From DASSBG01 sp965651365 (GTDB lineage: Bacteria; Pseudomonadota; Gammaproteobacteria; Xanthomonadales; Rhodanobacteraceae), in NCBI GenBank assembly GCA_965651365.1, contig CBFGSA010000042.1, forward strand, positions 1 to 21,145: a stretch of DNA of 21,145 nt, read 5' to 3'. A program made the position numbers and the translations under genes. Under the pieces are notes generated by a model. The model did not search any database, was not told the DNA's origin, and saw nothing but the letters and a program-made list of their open reading frames with translations. This document shows, piece after piece, positions 1-6,282 of the stretch (position 1 is the first letter of the stretch; every line of letters starts with the position of its first letter).

Positions 1-6
1 GAACGC

Positions 7-114
7 CGTCATTCCGGACAGCGCGCAGCGCTGATCCGGAAGCCACCTCCTTGCCCGACATCACAAGCAAGTGCGTGGATCCCGGATCTCCACTGCGTTC
101 CGTCCGGGATGACG
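7..114. repeat. Dispersed palindromic element, copy 1 (about 108 bp)
   Basis: The element is bounded by near-perfect inverted ends: GTCATTCCGGAC at 8-19 and GTCCGGGATGAC at 102-113, with one mismatch. The left part folds into a long hairpin: TTCCGGACAGCGC (12-24), loop GCA (25-27), then GCGCTG, a bulged A at 34, and TCCGGAA (35-41). The right part has ATCCCGGA (79-86) facing TCCGGGAT (103-110). It resembles a short non-coding mobile repeat (MITE or REP-like). Related elements lie at 3621-3651, 6113-6272 and 15349-15440. It has no coding capacity, and its right end overlaps a possible upstream ATG of the sigma factor. Confidence 0.65.
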
Positions 115-159
115 GAATCAAAATGCGACCCTTTGCCCGCGTGGGGCATCATTGGCCAT

Positions 160-735
160 GTGAGCTCATCGTTTGCCATCGATATCGACCGCGGCCTGGT
201 GCAGCGTTTTCGCGGCGGAGACCTGGCCGCGTTCGAACGCATTTACCGCACCTGGTCGCAACCGGTGTACACCCTGGCCTTGCGCATCACCGGCTCGCCC
301 GAGCGCGCCCGTGACGTGCTGCAGGATGCCATGCTCAAGGCCCACCAGAACGCCGGTCAGTTCCATGGCGATGCTCCGTTCTGGAGTTGGCTGCGACGCA
401 TCGCGGTCAACGAGTGCCTGATGCACCTGCGCCGCGAGCGCATCCGTCACCACGACCCGCTACCTGAGGAGCCCGATGATCCGGCGGGCGCCGAACCATG
501 GCGTCATGCCGATGCCACCATGCTGGAAGCGGCGTTGAACCGGCTGCCGGAAACGGCCCGCGCCGTGCTCTGGCTGTACCACGTGGAGGGCTACACGCAC
601 CCCGAAATTGCCAGGCAGTTCGGGCGCAGCATCAGCTTTTCCAAGTCCCAACTGGCGCGCGCCACCCAGCGCCTGCGCCAGATCCTGCAAGCCGAGGAGG
701 CCGTGCCATGCCTGAGCCGCACGACAACTGCATGA
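160..735 (+). CDS. ECF-type RNA polymerase sigma factor (sigma-70 family)
   Basis: An alternative sigma factor that would direct RNA polymerase to a small regulon, normally held inactive by a membrane anti-sigma factor. The protein has about 191 residues, usual for the ECF group. Region 2 covers roughly residues 10-85, with the typical stretch around ARDVLQDAMLKAHQN and FWSWLRRIAVNECLMHLRR. Region 4 covers about 125-180, with LNRLPETARAVLWLYHVEGY and the helix-turn-helix EIARQFGRSISFSKSQLARA. A linker rich in acidic residues and proline separates the two. The start is uncertain. An in-frame ATG at 109 sits inside the end of a palindromic repeat and would add 17 unusual residues, so the GTG at 160 is preferred although it lacks a good ribosome binding site. 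The next gene overlaps the 3' end, which indicates co-transcription. Confidence 0.88.
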   Translation: MSSSFAIDIDRGLVQRFRGGDLAAFERIYRTWSQPVYTLALRITGSPERARDVLQDAMLKAHQNAGQFHGDAPFWSWLRRIAVNECLMHLRRERIRHHDPLPEEPDDPAGAEPWRHADATMLEAALNRLPETARAVLWLYHVEGYTHPEIARQFGRSISFSKSQLARATQRLRQILQAEEAVPCLSRTTTA

Positions 736-1268
736 ACCATGAAAGCACTGGACTGGGCCGGGCATTGCGGGCCCTTCCCGGGGCCCGGCCCCCCGACCTG
801 TGGCCCCGGCTTGCACGCCGCGCGCAGCGTGGCGGTCACCGCTGGCGCTCGCTGGGCATCCCGCTGGCCATGGCGGCGAGCCTACTGCTGGCGCTGCTGC
901 TGTGGCCCCGCGCCACACCGCCAGCGCACAAGACCCGCACCGCCATGCCGGCCACCACCGCCAGCCCGGACGACCGCACGCCGCTGCCGGAATTGCGCGA
1001 GCGCTCGCAGCGCCTGGAAGACTGGGTGCGCATGTTGAATGCGCAGGGCGCGCCGCTGGACGGTCCGTCGCTGGCCCATGCCAGCCGCATCGAGGACGGC
1101 ATCGGCATGGTGGATCTGCAACTGGTCGCCAGCCATGGCAACCCGTCGATACAACAGGTCCTGTGGCAGCAGCGCGTGAATCTGCTGCAGCAACTGGCCA
1201 CAGTGCATATCGGCCAGGCTCGTCTGGCCGCGGTCGCGGCAGGCACCCCGCAATTGTTCGTCAACTGA
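708..1268 (+). CDS. Putative anti-sigma factor, single-pass membrane protein
   Basis: A 186-residue protein encoded immediately after, and overlapping, the ECF sigma gene. It has a short cytoplasmic N-terminus with a PPDLWPRLARRAQ segment (about 28-40), one clear membrane helix at about 48-67 (GIPLAMAASLLLALLLW), and a periplasmic C-terminal part with charged helical stretches (ELRERSQRLEDWVRML). This topology and the gene order fit an anti-sigma factor that anchors the sigma factor at the inner membrane. No zinc-binding HxxxCxxC motif of the ZAS class is visible, so the role is inferred mainly from context. The ATG at 708 is chosen because GAGGAGG lies just upstream. A second in-frame ATG at 732 overlaps the sigma stop as ATGA and is an alternative, translationally coupled start. 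Confidence 0.65.
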   Translation: MPEPHDNCMNHESTGLGRALRALPGARPPDLWPRLARRAQRGGHRWRSLGIPLAMAASLLLALLLWPRATPPAHKTRTAMPATTASPDDRTPLPELRERSQRLEDWVRMLNAQGAPLDGPSLAHASRIEDGIGMVDLQLVASHGNPSIQQVLWQQRVNLLQQLATVHIGQARLAAVAAGTPQLFVN

Positions 1269-1284
1269 CCCCGTGGAGAAGCTC

Positions 1285-2409
1285 ATGAAAACCCCAATCA
1301 CCTTGGTCGCCGTCCTGTTCGCCAGCGTGTGCATCGCGCCCGCAGCGCTGGCCACCGCCGCTGCCGGAAGTGCGACGGCAGCAAGCGCCGCACTGGCCCG
1401 GGAGCAAGCCACGCTGGCAGAACAAAAGGCGGACATGGCCCGGCAACGCGCCGAACGGAAAGAAAAACGCGCCGACATGGCGCACACACGCCAGCAACTG
1501 GACCAGTTGCGTGAGCGCATGGACATGCTGGCCAGGCGCCTGGCCGACCTGTCGCGCAAGGCCGGTGAGCCGGCACCGCAGGCATTCGCCTACCGGTTCC
1601 TGGCCGACCCCGACGCCGGCATGCTGGGCCTGGTATTGACGCCGCACAAGGACAGTCTCGAGGTCGCAGCGGTCACCCCCGGCAGCCCGGCGGAAGATGC
1701 CGGCATCGTGACCGGAGACCGCATTGTTTCGGTCGACGGCAACAAGGTTTCCACCGATGGGGTGGCCAATATCGGTGGGCTGGACGAAGTCAAGGCCGGG
1801 CAGATCTACAAATTGGGCGTCGAACACCAGGGCAGCATCAAGATCCTTGGCATCAAGGCCGAGCGCCGCACCATGCCGGCCTGGAGCAGCCTGCTGAACG
1901 AGAACCATGTATGGCACAGCAAGGAGTTGTCCCATATCGACATCCAGCGCATCGTGCGCCAGGCCAACGACGGCGCACGCCAGGCGCGCATTGCCTTGCA
2001 CAGCTTCGCGCCCTGGTGGGGCCTGAACCTGGTGTCGCTGAACAAGGATCTGGGCAGCTACTTCGGTACCGACAAAGGCGCCCTGCTGCTGTCCAGCGAC
2101 GGCGATTCGCTGCCAGGGCTCAAGGCCGGCGACGTGATCACCAAAATCGGTGCAACGCGCATCGATCGACCCGAGGACGCGATGCGCGCCCTGCGCGAAA
2201 ACGCCGGCGACAAGATCCGGGCCAGCATCGTGCGCCACGGCAAGCACATGCAGGTCGCCGTGCAACTGCCCGAACACCAGTTTGTTCTGCCGCCGGCGCC
2301 GCCCAAGCCGCCCGAGCCTCCGACCGTACCGAAACCGCCGCACATGACACCGCCAAGCCCGCCCGCACCACCGACAGCGCCGAAGCCGGAACACAACGCC
2401 GCACCGTAG
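1285..2409 (+). CDS. Periplasmic protein with coiled coil, two PDZ domains and proline-rich tail
   Basis: A 374-residue exported protein. A signal peptide covers about residues 1-23 (MKTPITLVAVLFASVCIAPA, then ALA). Next comes an Ala/Gln/Arg-rich helical segment (about 36-92) with heptad character, predicted coiled coil. A first PDZ-like domain lies at about 105-185 (VTPGSPAEDAGIVTGDRIVS) and a second, more divergent one at about 245-332 (LPGLKAGDVITKIGATRI). The tail (335-374) is almost entirely Pro with Lys, Glu and Thr. No serine protease domain is present, so this is not a DegP or DegS protease, and a scaffold or sensor role is more likely. It follows the putative anti-sigma gene by 16 bases and probably belongs to the same operon, perhaps linking envelope state to the sigma switch. 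The ATG at 1285 is preferred over the GTG at 1273 because it starts exactly at the signal peptide and has GGAG upstream. Confidence 0.8.
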   Translation: MKTPITLVAVLFASVCIAPAALATAAAGSATAASAALAREQATLAEQKADMARQRAERKEKRADMAHTRQQLDQLRERMDMLARRLADLSRKAGEPAPQAFAYRFLADPDAGMLGLVLTPHKDSLEVAAVTPGSPAEDAGIVTGDRIVSVDGNKVSTDGVANIGGLDEVKAGQIYKLGVEHQGSIKILGIKAERRTMPAWSSLLNENHVWHSKELSHIDIQRIVRQANDGARQARIALHSFAPWWGLNLVSLNKDLGSYFGTDKGALLLSSDGDSLPGLKAGDVITKIGATRIDRPEDAMRALRENAGDKIRASIVRHGKHMQVAVQLPEHQFVLPPAPPKPPEPPTVPKPPHMTPPSPPAPPTAPKPEHNAAP

Positions 2410-2438
2410 GTCGGGCTGCGCCGAAGGCGCAACCCGAC
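2410..2438. terminator. Strong hairpin between convergent genes
   Basis: The 13-base arms GTCGGGCTGCGCC (2410-2422) and GGCGCAACCCGAC (2426-2438) flank a GAA loop, with a single G-T wobble. It begins right after the stop codon of the PDZ gene and ends eight bases from the stop codon of the opposing aldo/keto reductase gene. It could end both transcripts or protect their 3' ends. No U-tract follows on either strand, so it is not a canonical intrinsic terminator. It may equally be a REP-like extragenic palindrome. Confidence 0.55.
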
Positions 2439-2446
2439 GCATGCGA

Positions 2447-3421
2447 TCAGCTTGCGAACGCAGCTTCGATGCGCTTGCGGGAGTCCTCATTCATGCGCTC
2501 GACGACCTCCATGGCCTTGAGATTTTCCTCAAGCTGTTCGGCGCGGCTGGCGCCCAGCATCACGGTCGAGACATGCGGGTTCTTCAGGCACCAGGCGATG
2601 GCGAGCTGAGCCTGGCTGCAGCCCAGCTCCCTGGCGATGGGCTCCAGTTTGGCCACCTGCTGCAGCTTCTTTTCCGCATCCTCGCCCAGTACCGAGTCTT
2701 TCAGCCATTCATAGCCCTTCTGATCGAAGCGCGAGCCCTCGGGTACACCATCGTTGTACTTGCCCGTCAGAACGCCCGATGCCAGCGGCGACCAGATCGT
2801 GGTGCCCATGCCGAATTCCTCGTACAGCGGCGCGTACTCGGTTTCCACACGCTCGCGGTGCAGCAGGTTGTATTGCGGTTGTTCCATGCTCGGTGCGATC
2901 AGGTTGTGCCTTGTGGCCACCTCGTGCGCCTCGCGGATGCGCTCGGCGGGCCATTCCGACGTGCCCCAGTACAGCACCTTGCCCTGGCGAACCAGGTTGT
3001 CCATCGCCCACACGGTCTCGGCCACCGGCGTGTCCTCATCCGGGCGATGACAGAAATACAGATCCAGATAGTCGACCTTGAGCCGTTGCAATGCCTGGTT
3101 GCAGGCGTCGACCACATGCTTGCGTGACAGGCCGCGCTGGGTCGGTTTCGGCTCCTTGACCGCGCCGAAGTAGACCTTGCTGGACACGCAATAACTGTCG
3201 CGCGGAATGTCCAGGCCGGCCAGAGCATCACCCATGATGGTCTCGGCCATGCCCGCGTTGTAGGTTTCGGCGTTGTCGAAATAGTTGACACCCTGGTCAT
3301 AGGCCAGCTTCAGCATCTCGCGCGCGGCCTTGCGGTCGATCTGCCGACCGAAGGTGACCCAGGCACCAAACGACAATGCGGACAATTGCAGGCCGGACTG
3401 GCCCAGACGACGATACTCCAT
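2447..3421 (-). CDS. Aldo/keto reductase, Kv-beta/YghZ-like
   Basis: A 324-residue NADPH-dependent oxidoreductase with a predicted TIM-barrel fold, likely cytosolic because no signal peptide is seen. The catalytic tetrad of the superfamily is intact: Asp49 and Tyr54 in YFDNAETYNAG, Lys82 in VSSKVYFG, and His125 in LYFCHRPD. The N-terminus YRRLGQSGLQLSALSFGAW and the motifs DLYFCHRP and GTSEWPAERI resemble the voltage-gated K+ channel beta-subunit-like and YghZ (L-glyceraldehyde-3-phosphate reductase-like) branch. The true substrate cannot be told from sequence. The ATG at 3421 is chosen because AGGAG sits seven bases upstream and family homology begins there, although the frame stays open further upstream. 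The gene appears monocistronic, convergent with the PDZ gene and divergent from the nucleoside transporter. Confidence 0.9.
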   Translation of the reverse strand: MEYRRLGQSGLQLSALSFGAWVTFGRQIDRKAAREMLKLAYDQGVNYFDNAETYNAGMAETIMGDALAGLDIPRDSYCVSSKVYFGAVKEPKPTQRGLSRKHVVDACNQALQRLKVDYLDLYFCHRPDEDTPVAETVWAMDNLVRQGKVLYWGTSEWPAERIREAHEVATRHNLIAPSMEQPQYNLLHRERVETEYAPLYEEFGMGTTIWSPLASGVLTGKYNDGVPEGSRFDQKGYEWLKDSVLGEDAEKKLQQVAKLEPIARELGCSQAQLAIAWCLKNPHVSTVMLGASRAEQLEENLKAMEVVERMNEDSRKRIEAAFAS

Positions 3422-3804
3422 GACAATCTCCTTGTGCGGGGATCGTTTCATTATGAACCTGGGCACACAACATGCGCTGAAACAGTCAAGCCAACAACCC
3501 TTGCCGCCAAGACAAGCGCCTTCGTCACCCTGGGGCTGCGCGCAGTGCAGAACCCGGGGTCCATTTTGATCCTGTCCGCAACGGCGTTTACAAATCGCTA
3601 CCGTGTGCCATGACAATAGATCCTGGATCGCGACTGTCGCCACGTCCAGGATGACGAGGCCGCAGGAGCGACGCGACGGAGCAGGCGTCGACGCAGCACG
3701 CCCCAACTTGCACAAATGCGCGTGCTTGGCATAGTCTGCGGCGATGCTGTGGACGGATGGGCCGTCAGGGCAGTACCGACATGTCATCTTGAGGGGATGT
3801 GCTG
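3422..3804. other. Divergent intergenic region, aldo/keto reductase / nucleoside permease
   Basis: No gene is supported in these 383 bases. Next to the reductase start lies an 11-bp palindrome TTCATTATGAA (3447-3457). It includes CATAAT on the minus strand (3455-3450), a fair -10 box without an obvious -35 box at normal spacing. At 3621-3651 is a decayed copy of the dispersed palindromic element. A weak candidate promoter for the permease is TTGCAC (3708-3713) and CATAGT (3730-3735) with a 16-bp spacer. GAGGGGA at 3791-3797 is a good ribosome binding site for the permease. Confidence 0.5.
3621..3651. repeat. Dispersed palindromic element, decayed copy
   Basis: TCCTGGA (3621-3627) pairs with TCCAGGA (3645-3651). 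An inner stem GCGA/TCGC (3630-3633 and 3637-3640) closes a CTG loop. The right flank GTCCAGGATGACG (3644-3656) matches the end sequence GTCCGGGATGACG of the other copies except for one base, so this looks like a degenerate member of the same family. Confidence 0.45.
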
Positions 3805-5073
3805 ATGGGCCTGAAATTCCGCCTGGTGGTAATGAACTTTCTGCAGTTCTTCGTGTGGGGCTCGTGGCTGATCACGATCGGCGCCTACTGGTTTCAGAAC
3901 CGCCAGTGGTCGGCCGGCGACTTCGGCATCATCTTCTCCACCATGGGCATCGCCTCGCTGTTCATGCCCTCGCTGATGGGCATCATCGCCGACAAGTGGA
4001 TCAATGCCGAGCGCCTGTACGGCATCCTGCACATCCTGGGTGCCGTGATGCTGTTCATCCTGCCGAGCATCAACGATCCAAACCTGTTCTTCTGGGTAAT
4101 GCTCATCAACATGTGCTTCTACATGCCGACCATTGCCCTGGCGATCACGGTGGCTTACAACGCGCTGAAGACCGAGGGTGTGGACATCATCAAGGTGTAC
4201 CCGCCGATCCGCGTGTTCGGCACGGTCGGCTTCATCGCAGCCATGTGGACGGTCAGCCTGCTGCACTTTGAAGTGTCCGCCGCACAGTTCTACGTCGCCG
4301 GTTGTGCCGCCGTCGTTCTCGGCCTGTACTCGTTCAGCCTGCCGCCGTGCCCGCCGCGCTACAAGCAGCACACCTCGCTGATGGACGCCCTGGGTCTGCG
4401 CTCGTTCGTGCTGATGAAAGACTACAAGATGGCGGTGTTCTTCATCTTCGCCATGTTCCTCGGCGGCGCACTGCAGCTCACCAACGCCTACGGCGACACT
4501 TTCCTGCACGACTTTGCCAGGATTCCCGAATTCAAGGATGCGCTGGCGATCCGCTACCCTGCCATCACCATGTCGATCTCGCAGATCTCCGAGACGCTGC
4601 TGATCCTGGCCATCCCGTTCTTTCTCAAGCGCTACGGCATCAAGGCCGTGATGCTGATGAGCATGACCGCCTGGGTGCTGCGCTTCGGCCTGTTCGCCTA
4701 TGGCAACCCGGGTCCGCTGCTGTGGATGATCATCCTGTCCAACATCATCTACGGCATGGCCTTCGACTTCTTCAACGTTTCGGGATCGCTGTACGTGGAA
4801 GGCGAGGCCGACCCGGAAATCCGCGCCAGCGCCCAGGGCCTGTTCATGCTGATGACCAATGGTGTCGGCGCCGTCCTCGGCAATCTGATCGCGGGCGAAG
4901 TGATCGACATGTTCTTCACCCATGCCGACGGCTCGTTCGACTGGCACGGCATCTGGCTGAGCTTTGCCGGCTATGCGCTGGTGGTGACGGTGCTGTTTGC
5001 AGTCCTGTTCCGGCACAGGCACACGCGCGAAGACATCGAGCGCATCAATGCCGCGCAGGCGGCAATGCCGTAG
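3805..5073 (+). CDS. Nucleoside:H+ symporter-family MFS permease (NupG/XapB-like)
   Basis: A 422-residue inner membrane transporter with about 12 hydrophobic segments. The N-terminus (KFRLVVMNFLQFFVWGSWL), the IADKWINAERLYGILHILGA loop and the PPIRVFGTVGFIAAMW motif are characteristic of the NHS family, which couples nucleoside import to proton entry. The length is close to E. coli NupG (418). The ATG at 3805 is preferred because GAGGGGA lies at 3791-3797, while the frame opens one codon earlier with a GTG-CTG. The ribokinase gene begins 9 bases after its stop, so the two are almost certainly one transcript. Together they suggest use of ribose from nucleosides. The exact substrate is not readable, and uptake of another glycoside by this family is possible. 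Confidence 0.86.
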   Translation: MGLKFRLVVMNFLQFFVWGSWLITIGAYWFQNRQWSAGDFGIIFSTMGIASLFMPSLMGIIADKWINAERLYGILHILGAVMLFILPSINDPNLFFWVMLINMCFYMPTIALAITVAYNALKTEGVDIIKVYPPIRVFGTVGFIAAMWTVSLLHFEVSAAQFYVAGCAAVVLGLYSFSLPPCPPRYKQHTSLMDALGLRSFVLMKDYKMAVFFIFAMFLGGALQLTNAYGDTFLHDFARIPEFKDALAIRYPAITMSISQISETLLILAIPFFLKRYGIKAVMLMSMTAWVLRFGLFAYGNPGPLLWMIILSNIIYGMAFDFFNVSGSLYVEGEADPEIRASAQGLFMLMTNGVGAVLGNLIAGEVIDMFFTHADGSFDWHGIWLSFAGYALVVTVLFAVLFRHRHTREDIERINAAQAAMP

Positions 5074-5082
5074 GCGCGCGCC

Positions 5083-6072
5083 ATGCAGCAAGGCAAGGTC
5101 GCCGTCGTCGGCAGCTACAACCAGGACCATGCCTGGCGCGTGCGGCGCTTCCCGGCGCCCGGTGAAACGGTGCGCGGCGAAGGTTTCAGCACCGGCGCCG
5201 GCGGCAAGGGTTTCAACCAGGCCGTGGCCGCGGCTCGCCAGGGTGCCGACACCGCGTTCATTGGCGCGCGCGGCGACGACGCACTGGGCCGCATCGCCGA
5301 GCGCAATGCGGTCGAGGCCGGCATCGACTGTCACTGGCAGGTGATGGCGGACGCGCCGACCGGCAGCGCCGCGATCCTGGTCGACGCCAACGGCCAGAAC
5401 CAGATCGTGGTGACCCTGGGCGCCAACACCCGGCTGGACGCCGCATTCGTCGCCGCGCAAGGCGCGCAACTGGCATCGGCGCGTGTCGTGCTGACACAAC
5501 TGGAAATCCGTCTCGACGCCGTGCGCGCCGCCCTGGCTGCTGCTGCCGAACAAGGCACCGTGCGCATTCTCAATCCGGCGCCGTTCGATCCCGCGCTGGA
5601 TGCCGGCCTGCTAAGCCAATGCGACATCGTGACCCCCAATGAAACCGAGTTTGCCCTGCTGCTGGAAACCCTGTGCGGCACCCGTATCGCGGCCGACGAT
5701 GTGGCCGGAACCGCCGATGACGACCTGCACGCACTGTGCCACAAGCTGCCCGTGGCCAGCGTCATCATTACGCTGGGCAGGCACGGCTGCTTTGTTTCAC
5801 ACGGTGCACATCGCGGCCGCGTCAACACCGCGCGCAGCCACTACCGCATCGCGGCCGAAAAGGTCAACGCCATCGACACCACCGGTGCCGGCGACGCCTT
5901 CAACGGCGCGCTCGCCGCCGCCCTGGTTCGCTGGCCCGGAGCGCCGCTCGAAAAATGCGTGCGCCACGCCGGCCGCGCTGCCGCCCTGTCCACCGAACAC
6001 ACCGGTGCCGCCGACTCGATGGTCAGCTACGCACAGGTGCTCAAACGTTTTGGTGACGCTCAAGACAAGTGA
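5083..6072 (+). CDS. Ribokinase-type PfkB family sugar kinase
   Basis: A 329-residue cytosolic kinase of the PfkB/ribokinase family that transfers phosphate from ATP to a sugar or nucleoside hydroxyl. The first family signature is GAGGKGFNQAVAAARQGA (38-55), typical of ribokinases (GGKGANQA). NPAP (164-167) and NETE (186-189) follow. The second signature DTTGAGDAFNG (265-275) contains the catalytic base Asp271 and the anion hole. Ribose is the most likely substrate given the GGKG motif and the nucleoside permease upstream. No nucleosidase or phosphorylase is present in the window, so ribose would have to be released by an enzyme encoded elsewhere, or the kinase may act on a nucleoside directly. 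The ribosome binding site is weak, and translation may be coupled to the upstream gene. Confidence 0.85.
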   Translation: MQQGKVAVVGSYNQDHAWRVRRFPAPGETVRGEGFSTGAGGKGFNQAVAAARQGADTAFIGARGDDALGRIAERNAVEAGIDCHWQVMADAPTGSAAILVDANGQNQIVVTLGANTRLDAAFVAAQGAQLASARVVLTQLEIRLDAVRAALAAAAEQGTVRILNPAPFDPALDAGLLSQCDIVTPNETEFALLLETLCGTRIAADDVAGTADDDLHALCHKLPVASVIITLGRHGCFVSHGAHRGRVNTARSHYRIAAEKVNAIDTTGAGDAFNGALAAALVRWPGAPLEKCVRHAGRAAALSTEHTGAADSMVSYAQVLKRFGDAQDK

Positions 6073-6112
6073 AACGGACAACGACTCCCACCTGTGCCCC
6101 GTTTCCACAATC

Positions 6113-6272
6113 CGTCATCCCGGACAGCATGCAGTGCTGACCCAGACGCCGAGGCAGGAATTGCCGAAGGCGAACATCGGCGCAGCCGATGGCCCGAAAG
6201 GGTGAGCGCCAGGATGGTGCGGACAAATCCACTTTCTTGCGTGAAGCTACGGGTCGTTGCGTCCGGGATGAC
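6113..6272. repeat. Dispersed palindromic element, copy 2, with perfect 12-bp inverted ends
   Basis: GTCATCCCGGAC (6114-6125) and GTCCGGGATGAC (6261-6272) are exact reverse complements. The left end continues as AGCATGCAGTGCTGA, matching AGCGCGCAGCGCTGA of copy 1 at most bases. An inner hairpin ATCGGC-GCA-GCCGAT lies at 6176-6190, and the 21 bases 6170-6190 recur exactly at 15420-15440. No open reading frame of note is present. The element fills the gap between the convergent ribokinase and hexosaminidase genes. It is probably a MITE-like non-autonomous element, since no transposase is in the window. Confidence 0.65.
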
Positions 6273-6282
6273 ACCGGTCCGG

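Noticed and set aside
3422..3787. Upstream extension of the aldo/keto reductase
   Set aside because: The family N-terminus and an AGGAG site mark the ATG at 3421. The extra residues have no family resemblance and cross the intergenic repeat.
3784..5553. Long minus-strand open frame opposite the nucleoside permease and ribokinase
   Set aside because: The translation is low-complexity His/Asp/Gln-rich sequence without a domain, while the plus strand encodes intact MFS and PfkB proteins.
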